Shown: positions 7,298 to 7,535 of the stretch, one piece after another | How positions within the stretch are numbered: the first letter of the stretch is position 1 | How the letters are laid out: each line of letters starts with the position of its first letter | Origin: an uncultured Flammeovirgaceae bacterium | GTDB lineage: Bacteria > Bacteroidota > Bacteroidia > Cytophagales > Cyclobacteriaceae | Length of the DNA: 7,535 bases | Reading direction: 5' to 3' | Assembly: GCA_946480685.1 (NCBI GenBank) | Contig: CAMLLI010000182.1 | Span: 1 to 7,535, forward strand | The notes under the pieces: model-generated | The model's database searches: none | The model's input: the letters and a program-made list of their open reading frames with translations, nothing else | Told to the model about the DNA's origin: nothing | Program-made: the position numbers and the translations under genes

Positions 7298-7450
7298 AAT
7301 TAATGAAATGAAAAAATTAAAAAGGCCACAAGTATAGGAGATAATTTCGAAAAACAGATTAGGTATTTTATGGGGGTGGGGTTCTTCCGATCGACCGTGT
7401 TTATTTGAGCAATCTGTACATGACCGGTATCCGATTTCTTTTTTTCGGTA
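7298..7450. other. Intergenic region upstream of the hupE-type gene
   Basis: This non-coding stretch of about 150 bp contains an AT-rich leader, the weak promoter candidate, a G-rich run (GGGGGTGGGG, 7372-7381) and a short ACCGGT palindrome near 7425-7430. No convincing terminator hairpin followed by a T tract was found on the minus strand, and no RNA gene or known riboswitch was recognised. Confidence 0.5.
7328..7357 (-). promoter_or_regulatory. Weak candidate promoter for the hupE-type gene
   Basis: On the minus strand TATACTTG (7335-7328) matches the Bacteroidota -7 consensus TAnnTTTG except for one base. TCTG (7357-7354) lies 18 bp upstream, one base off the -33 TTTG. A start point near 7321 would leave a short AT-rich leader of about 24 nt before the ATG at 7297. 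Position and spacing are reasonable, but both elements are imperfect. Confidence 0.3.
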
Positions 7451-7535
7451 TTATTTTTGGACCTTTCGATTCCACGATTCAGTTAACATTTTCATGATCA
7501 CATCATTTTCCATTCTGTCATTTGTCCACAGCATT
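7451..7535 (-). CDS. Possible C-terminal end of an upstream gene, unidentified
   Basis: A minus-strand frame is open from the right edge to a TAA at 7453-7451. It gives 27 visible residues ending TESWNRKVQK. The polar, Lys-rich tail and the same orientation as the genes downstream would suit the end of a real gene that lies mostly outside the window. It is too short to recognise a family, and a 27-codon open stretch can occur by chance. The plus strand is also open to the edge here (from ATG at 7494), so the assignment is tentative. Confidence 0.33.
   Translation of the reverse strand, partial: MLWTNDRMENDVIMKMLTESWNRKVQK

Noticed and set aside
7372..7381. G-quadruplex at the GGGGGTGGGG run
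   Set aside because: Only two G runs are present; four are needed for an intramolecular quadruplex.
7494..7535. Plus-strand ATG with a hydrophobic run open to the right edge
   Set aside because: Only 14 codons are visible and there is no ribosome binding site or clear promoter. The opposite strand offers an equally open frame in the operon direction, so neither can be proved and this one was left out.

Overview
The window looks like chromosomal DNA from a Bacteroidota bacterium, probably of Cytophagales or Chitinophagales type. The evidence is a tandem set of exported M1 metallopeptidases of a kind familiar from that phylum, a Bacteroidota-style HupE/UreJ membrane protein, AT-rich leaders without Shine-Dalgarno sequences, and matches to the TAnnTTTG -7 element typical of the phylum. 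Base composition is even throughout, with no transposase, integrase, tRNA or other sign of recent transfer. The genus cannot be fixed from this stretch.

Everything supported is on the minus strand, so transcription runs from right to left. At the right edge (7451-7535) there may be the last few codons of an upstream gene. After about 150 bp of non-coding DNA with a weak promoter candidate comes a 197-residue HupE/UreJ-type permease (7297-6704). Only 14 bp further on begins the first of three homologous secreted M1 peptidases: copy C (6689-4464), copy B (4379-2136) and copy A (1972 to the left edge, C-terminus cut off by the window). The 84-bp gap between C and B is mostly a 64-bp near-perfect palindrome built of 7-bp units. 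The 163-bp gap between B and A holds a textbook intrinsic terminator. The likely layout is therefore one unit of hupE-C-(B) and a separately controlled or attenuated copy A.

All three peptidases keep the zinc-binding HExxH-(18)-E signature and a Tyr in the expected catalytic place, and all have a signal peptide. They are probably three working periplasmic or surface aminopeptidases rather than one gene with decayed copies. B and C are closest to each other by hand count, but a short patch of C is identical in DNA to A instead, which suggests gene conversion. The tight linkage of a predicted metal permease to zinc peptidases is the most interesting functional hint. The joint function is inference; nothing here shows which metal or peptide is handled. 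No phage, CRISPR, toxin-antitoxin or defence system is seen.
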